A program made the position numbers and the translations under genes. The notes under the pieces were generated by a model that was not told where the DNA came from, ran no database searches, and saw nothing but the letters and a program-made list of their open reading frames with translations. Below are positions 6,049 through 9,245 of a stretch of 9,245 bases of DNA, in pieces. This DNA comes from Gammaproteobacteria bacterium. Its GTDB lineage: Bacteria; Pseudomonadota; Gammaproteobacteria; Granulosicoccales; Granulosicoccaceae. Each line of letters begins with the position of its first letter. The first letter of the stretch is position 1. The stretch spans positions 1-9,245 of the forward strand of contig JAGRHW010000130.1 of the NCBI GenBank assembly GCA_020444765.1, read 5' to 3'.

Positions 6049-6645
6049 TTGACAGCACGTAATCCGCAGTTTGTTTCACGCACTTTCCAACAGGCAATCT
6101 TGCTGCCTGCGTTACTGTTTTTCGCCCTCTCGAGTCAGGCCACCACGGTGCTCGCCGAGCAATACAAACCCTGGATACTGGTCGACACCCAATTGAACAA
6201 AGTGGCTGTTATGCAAGGCCTGAAAGCCGTTAAAACCTTCAGCGGCATCGCTATAGGCCGTGGTGGGGCCAGCCGTGACCGTCGCAACGGTGACCAGACA
6301 ACGCCCATCGGCGAGTTTTCGATTGCCTGGATCAGCGACAGCGAGAAATACCATAAATTTCTCGGAATCTCCTATCCCGGCCTCGAACAGGCACGACGAG
6401 CGCTTGACGAAAACAGAATTTCTACTAAGAATTTCAATAGAATTAAAAAGGCGCTGGATGAAGGTAAATTACCTCCGCAGGATACAGAGTTGGGCGGCAA
6501 TCTCGGTATTCACGGCTTGGGTAACAGCGACCGGGCAATTCACGATTCGTTTAACTGGACCAACGGCTGTATCGCTCTGACGGACGAACAACTCGACGAA
6601 TTGAGTCAATCCGTTCAGCTCGGCACAACCGTAATTATTCGTTAA
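6049..6645 (+). CDS. Exported YkuD-domain L,D-transpeptidase family protein
   Basis: This 198-residue protein has a signal peptide (basic start, hydrophobic AILLPALLFFAL at 16-27, cleavage near TVLA/EQ at 36) and a single YkuD domain. Conserved pieces are YKPWILVDTQLNKV (39-52), GDQTTPIGEF, IHGLG with His155, and the nucleophile motif NGCIALTD with Cys174. YkuD enzymes act on peptidoglycan stem peptides in the periplasm: they make 3-3 crosslinks, attach lipoproteins, or (YafK/DpaA) remove them. The GC-x-A-x-TD form, with no Arg after the Cys, differs from the canonical SHGC-[IV]-R of LdtA/B/C, so the exact reaction is open. The start must be TTG: an in-frame stop lies at 5998, there is no ATG or GTG between that stop and the signal peptide, and a modest GGGACAG lies 6-11 nt upstream. 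The murein-lipoprotein gene follows after 25 nt, so co-transcription is likely. Confidence 0.88.
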   Translation: MTARNPQFVSRTFQQAILLPALLFFALSSQATTVLAEQYKPWILVDTQLNKVAVMQGLKAVKTFSGIAIGRGGASRDRRNGDQTTPIGEFSIAWISDSEKYHKFLGISYPGLEQARRALDENRISTKNFNRIKKALDEGKLPPQDTELGGNLGIHGLGNSDRAIHDSFNWTNGCIALTDEQLDELSQSVQLGTTVIIR

Positions 6646-6670
6646 TTTTGACTTTGAGGTATTAAAAACA

Positions 6671-6970
6671 ATGAAACGCACTTTAACAGCTACTGTACTC
6701 CCAATCGTTCTAGCGTCAGCCGCCCTCGCCGGTTGCGCAAGCAAAGGCGATATGATGCCTGACGAAATGGCTGACCTGAAAAGTCAGATTAGCTCGCTGA
6801 AAGAAGGCAATGCCAGCTCCATGAGCAAGGCTGAAGAAGCACTGGCAGCAGCCAATGCGGCAAAATCTGATGCTGCAAACGCTCTGTCGGTTGCCAACGA
6901 AGCCAAGAGCATGTCTGAAGCGACAGACGCTAAAATCGATCAAATGTTTAAAAAGGCAATGTACAAGTAA
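6671..6970 (+). CDS. Lpp/OprI-like murein lipoprotein (alanine-zipper)
   Basis: This 99-residue lipoprotein has lipobox LAGC (19-22), with lipidated Cys22 and Ala at +2, indicating outer-membrane targeting. The mature chain is one long helix: a Met/Asp-rich start, then KSQISSLKEG and Ala-rich heptads (EEALAAANAAKSDAANALSV) typical of the trimeric alanine-zipper of Lpp and Pseudomonas OprI. It ends FKKAMYK. In Braun's lipoprotein the C-terminal lysine is covalently joined to peptidoglycan by YkuD transpeptidases, and here the last residue is Lys99. At about 78 mature residues it is somewhat longer than E. coli Lpp (58) and OprI (64). The ribosome-binding site is GAGGT, 11 nt before the ATG. 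It is followed by a strong terminator, consistent with an abundant, separately ended transcript. The symbol lpp or oprI is not assigned because orthology cannot be settled from sequence alone. Confidence 0.88.
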   Translation: MKRTLTATVLPIVLASAALAGCASKGDMMPDEMADLKSQISSLKEGNASSMSKAEEALAAANAAKSDAANALSVANEAKSMSEATDAKIDQMFKKAMYK

Positions 6971-6985
6971 GCCTCCTGCTCTTGT

Positions 6986-7019
6986 AAAAAAGGCCGCGAT
7001 TGAATCGCGGCCTTTTTTT
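6986..7019. terminator. Bidirectional intrinsic terminator
   Basis: A 9-bp perfect stem, GGCCGCGAT/ATCGCGGCC (6992-7000 with 7004-7012), has a 3-nt loop. Six A's precede it and seven T's follow. It lies 15 nt after the murein-lipoprotein stop and 55 nt past the converging transpeptidase stop. The T-runs on both strands fit termination of both transcripts. Confidence 0.95.
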
Positions 7020-7074
7020 GTACCTGCCTGTCGGAGCCGGACCGCTAAAATACGATGCAGCCCACTTTCTCGCC

Positions 7075-8025
7075 TTACTGCCTGGTCAGACTCAGGGCCT
7101 GAACGCTTTCATCCCTGGAAATGATTTGCGGTATACCGCTTTTTTCCGCAACGGCCTGACGTAACAGACTCCAGCGCACCGCGATTTGCGGGTTCTCGCC
7201 GACTTTGGCTCTGACCAGTGTCAAGGCTTGTTCGAGCAATTGCTCGTCGCTCACCTTGTCCTCATCCATCGGCGGATGTATTTCGATGTACAACTGACCG
7301 CCGTACCAACCCACTTTGATTGGCTGATTGACCAGCGTTACTTCGGTATTGACCGGCACCTGATCAAAAAACACTTCCATATCTTCCGGATACATACGCA
7401 CGCAACCGTGAGTCACCCGCATACCCACGCCATAGGGCTTGTTGGTGCTGTGGATCAGATAGCCGGGTATACCCAGCCGCATCGCGTACTGGCCAAGCGG
7501 ATTATCCGGACCGGCCGGCACCACCTCCGGCAGGGGGTCGCCGGCTTCTTCGTGCTCTCGACGTATCGACTCCGGCGGTGTCCAGGTCGGGTCTTTCTTT
7601 TTGGCCACGACCTTGGTCGTACCAAGCGGCGTATTCCAGTCCATGCGCCCGACACTGACCGGATGCGTGATCAAACGCAGCACCCCAGGCTCATCCTTGG
7701 ATTCACCGGTGTAGTAATAAATGCGCATTTCCGGCAGGTTCAGCACCAGCCCCGAACGCGGCGCATCCGGCAGGATATAGCGCGAGGGCAATACAACCTG
7801 ACTGCCAACGCTCGGCAACCAGCGGTCGACCTGCGGATTGGCAAGCACGATTTCATCCTGCCCGATGCCGTGATCGCGGGCTATATGGAGCAGGGACTCG
7901 CCCTCTTTCGAGAAAATCGTGCGGAGATCGCCGACCAGATCCACATCACCGGGCGGCAGAACCAGATTCCGGGCCTCAGCGGACACGGCAAACAGCATGC
8001 AAAGTATGAGCAAGAATTTATTCAT
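7075..8025 (-). CDS. LdtA/B/C-type L,D-transpeptidase (ErfK/YbiS/YcfS/YnhG family)
   Basis: This 316-residue exported protein has a signal peptide (residues 1-18, MNKFLLILCMLFAVSAEA). A LysM-like peptidoglycan-binding region (about 36-80) reads EGESLLHIARDHGIGQDEIVLANP. The YkuD domain (about 90-235) has PVSVGRMDWNTPLGTTKV, IHST with His192, and the nucleophile motif THGCVRM with Cys208. This architecture and length (E. coli members are about 300-335 residues) match the enzymes that attach Braun's lipoprotein to murein by cutting the mDAP3-D-Ala4 bond and transferring the stem peptide to the lipoprotein's lysine; YnhG (LdtE) of the same family makes 3-3 crosslinks. A C-terminal extension (about 245-316) is predicted helical, with unknown role. 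The start is the ATG before the signal peptide, with no strong ribosome-binding site visible. It converges on the Lpp-like gene across a shared terminator, a context that supports lipoprotein anchoring. Confidence 0.93.
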   Translation of the reverse strand: MNKFLLILCMLFAVSAEARNLVLPPGDVDLVGDLRTIFSKEGESLLHIARDHGIGQDEIVLANPQVDRWLPSVGSQVVLPSRYILPDAPRSGLVLNLPEMRIYYYTGESKDEPGVLRLITHPVSVGRMDWNTPLGTTKVVAKKKDPTWTPPESIRREHEEAGDPLPEVVPAGPDNPLGQYAMRLGIPGYLIHSTNKPYGVGMRVTHGCVRMYPEDMEVFFDQVPVNTEVTLVNQPIKVGWYGGQLYIEIHPPMDEDKVSDEQLLEQALTLVRAKVGENPQIAVRWSLLRQAVAEKSGIPQIISRDESVQALSLTRQ

Positions 8026-8241
8026 GATTAACAGAACTTAGCAGTAAAACGCCCGGTTTCCAGCAAACCCGGCGGCCGTTCCGGAAAAACCCCGGCACAA
8101 GACATAGAAACGGCAGCGCTGCGCAATCCCGTACCGCTTTTTCGACATTGTATGCTAAAGTCGGTTCCGTTATTAATCGCCCGGACCTCGTGTATCGGCT
8201 GTCCGCACCGGGCCTTCTCAATGAATTGTGAGGGAATAGCT
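8026..8241. promoter_or_regulatory. Divergent intergenic region between transpeptidase and DUF937 genes
   Basis: The two genes point away from each other, so both promoters should be here. TATGCT at 8151-8156 is the best plus-strand -10 candidate, but it lacks a good -35. I find no clear minus-strand promoter, riboswitch or long palindrome. The plus-strand frame is open upstream to 8152, but this is not coding in my reading (see the DUF937 entry). Confidence 0.3.
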
Positions 8242-8793
8242 ATGAATCTTATTGACTTGCTAATGGGTGAGCAAAACAAGGATACCATCTCCCAGATAGC
8301 CCGCCAGTTCGACCTCAGCGAGGAACAGACACGCGGGGCGATCGGGCAATTGCTGCCGTCGCTGCAACGGGGCGTACAACACAACACCTCGGACGAAAAA
8401 GGCCTGGATGAATTACTCGCCGCGATCGAAAAAGGCAACCACGGACGATACCTGGACGAACCTTCCATTCTCGGCCAGCAGCAAACCACCGATGACGGCA
8501 ACTCCATACTCGGCCATATCTTCGGCAGCAAGGACGTCAGCCGCCGGGTTGCCAGCAATGCCGCCGAACAAACCGGCCTGAGCAGCGGGCTGATGAAAAA
8601 ACTGCTGCCGATTGTTGCCTCGATCGCCATGGGCGCCATGAGCAAACAGATCTTCGGCGGCGGCAACAGCAGCGCGACTCGCCGCGCAGCGCCCACTCAG
8701 TCGCGTGGTATCGTCGCCTCGATGCTGGACTCGGACAACGACGGTTCGGTGATCGACGACATACTCGGCATGGCCTTCAAGGCGATGCGCTAG
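8242..8793 (+). CDS. DUF937 (YidB-like) domain protein
   Basis: This 183-residue protein belongs to the DUF937 family, which has no agreed function. I place the start at the ATG of MNLIDLLMGE because GAGGG lies 7-11 nt upstream and similar proteins start just so; the frame is open 30 codons further (to 8152), but that extension reads like non-coding sequence. Visible features are an N-terminal helical region (DTISQIARQFDLSEEQTRGAIGQLLPSL), a short mid-protein repeat of this theme (DVSRRVASNAAEQTGLSS then MKKLLPIVASIAMGAM, about 98-133), a Gly/Ser/Ala-rich linker (138-155) and a C-terminal DSDNDGSVIDDILGMAF (163-179). The D-x-D-x-D-G pattern at 163-168 resembles a calcium-binding loop. There is no signal peptide, so it is probably cytoplasmic. 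It is a monocistronic unit, closed by the terminator at 8802-8843. Confidence 0.85.
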   Translation: MNLIDLLMGEQNKDTISQIARQFDLSEEQTRGAIGQLLPSLQRGVQHNTSDEKGLDELLAAIEKGNHGRYLDEPSILGQQQTTDDGNSILGHIFGSKDVSRRVASNAAEQTGLSSGLMKKLLPIVASIAMGAMSKQIFGGGNSSATRRAAPTQSRGIVASMLDSDNDGSVIDDILGMAFKAMR

Positions 8794-8801
8794 GGTTTCA
8801 C

Positions 8802-8843
8802 AGTCGGTGCGGACTTTCAGGTCCGCGCCGACTCCGGATTTTT
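8802..8843 (+). terminator. Intrinsic terminator after the DUF937 gene
   Basis: AGTCGGTGCGGAC (8802-8814) pairs with GTCCGCGCCGACT (8821-8833) as a 13-bp stem with one U-G wobble and a 6-nt loop. A run of five T's begins 5 nt later (8839-8843). It starts 8 nt after the DUF937 stop. The offset T-run makes it slightly atypical. It also sits within the 5' leader of the next gene. Confidence 0.75.
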
Positions 8844-8868
8844 ACAACCAACACAGCTCCGTACAAAG

Positions 8869-9245
8869 ATGATTTTTCCGTTTACTCCAGCCAGGCAGGT
8901 AACCCTGCCGGTTTACGGCTCTTCCGAACTCCGGTTTCCCGTCAACAATATCTATTGCGTGGCACGTAATTACGGCGACCATGCCCGGGAAATGGGCCAT
9001 GATCCGGACCGCGAGCAGCCGTTTTTCTTTATGAAACCGGCTAATGCGCTGGTTAGCGACAACGATGTTTTCAGCCTGCCGGACAACAGTCAGGATGTTC
9101 ACCACGAAGTGGAGATGGTTATTGCGCTGTCACAAGGCGGCCGACACATCGACACCGACCAGGCGCTGGCGCATATCTACGGTTATGGCGTGGGTTTGGA
9201 CATGACCTGCCGCGACCTCCAGAGCATCGCCAAAAAGGCCGGGCG
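8869..9245 (+). CDS. Fumarylacetoacetate hydrolase family protein (3' end outside window)
   Basis: The first 125 codons plus 2 nt of an FAH-family enzyme; the rest lies beyond the right edge. These are metal-dependent C-C hydrolases or decarboxylases acting on 2-oxo acids such as fumarylpyruvate or acylpyruvates. The motifs IYCVARNYGDHAREMGHDP (28-46), PFFFMKPANALV (51-62), HHEVEMVIAL (78-87) and GYGVGLDMTCRDLQ (105-118) are those of the single-domain YcgM/fumarylpyruvate-hydrolase group. Glu80, Glu82 and Asp111 sit where the family binds Mg2+ or Mn2+. The start is the first ATG of the frame, with no strong ribosome-binding site. Because it starts only 26 nt after a terminator, its promoter probably overlaps that region or the upstream transcript reads through. 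The exact substrate cannot be assigned. Confidence 0.93.
   Translation, partial: MIFPFTPARQVTLPVYGSSELRFPVNNIYCVARNYGDHAREMGHDPDREQPFFFMKPANALVSDNDVFSLPDNSQDVHHEVEMVIALSQGGRHIDTDQALAHIYGYGVGLDMTCRDLQSIAKKAG

Noticed and set aside
7186..8031. Plus-strand 281-codon open frame
   Set aside because: It is antisense to the LdtA/B/C-type transpeptidase, which has an intact signal peptide and catalytic motif. Its His/Arg-rich composition is typical of a shadow frame.
8152..8241. Thirty-codon N-terminal extension of the DUF937 protein
   Set aside because: The extension has no ribosome-binding site and a composition unlike the rest. GAGGG just before ATG 8242 marks the real start.
8028..8696. Minus-strand 222-codon open frame
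   Set aside because: It overlaps the DUF937 gene and shows a Ser/Pro/Arg-rich composition without motifs. The DUF937 frame has a good ribosome-binding site and a known family pattern.

Overview
The window looks like chromosomal DNA from a Gram-negative bacterium, most likely a gammaproteobacterium. The evidence is an Lpp/OprI-type murein lipoprotein, lipobox-bearing outer-membrane lipoproteins, two YkuD L,D-transpeptidases, a zinc-finger-less CbpA-type J-protein and moderately GC-rich housekeeping-style genes. No species can be named from the sequence. I see no transposase, integrase, tRNA, rRNA or CRISPR array.

Left half (1-4958), all on the minus strand. Reading in the direction of transcription: a CPA1-type cation:proton antiporter with a C-terminal RCK-like domain (4958-3129); 40 nt later a cbpA-like co-chaperone gene (3088-2156); an inverted repeat just past its stop; an acyltransferase-3 membrane protein (1916-864) with a candidate extended -10 promoter and a downstream intrinsic terminator (691-716); then a secreted protein with a carboxypeptidase-regulatory/CnaB-like domain (571 to the left edge, cut off there).

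Right half (5111-8025) is an envelope block starting from an AT-rich divergent intergenic region. On the plus strand come a lipoprotein with an EndoU-type ribonuclease domain; a 106-residue cytoplasmic protein 3 nt downstream that I read as its candidate immunity partner; about 95 nt containing three back-to-back hairpins; an exported L,D-transpeptidase with a TTG start; and an Lpp/OprI-like alanine-zipper lipoprotein with a C-terminal lysine, closed by a strong bidirectional terminator. Converging on that terminator from the minus strand is a second, LdtA/B/C-type L,D-transpeptidase. Two YkuD enzymes therefore flank a likely peptidoglycan-anchored lipoprotein, which suggests a locus for attaching the outer membrane to the murein and perhaps releasing it.

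Right edge (8242-9245): a DUF937 protein with an acidic calcium-loop-like motif, an intrinsic terminator, and the first 125 codons of a fumarylacetoacetate-hydrolase-family enzyme cut by the window edge.

The best candidate for an undescribed system is the lipoprotein-anchored EndoU plus small downstream gene. EndoU domains are best known as C-terminal warheads of large polymorphic or CDI toxins. Here one stands alone behind a lipoprotein signal peptide, next to the peptidoglycan-tethering genes.
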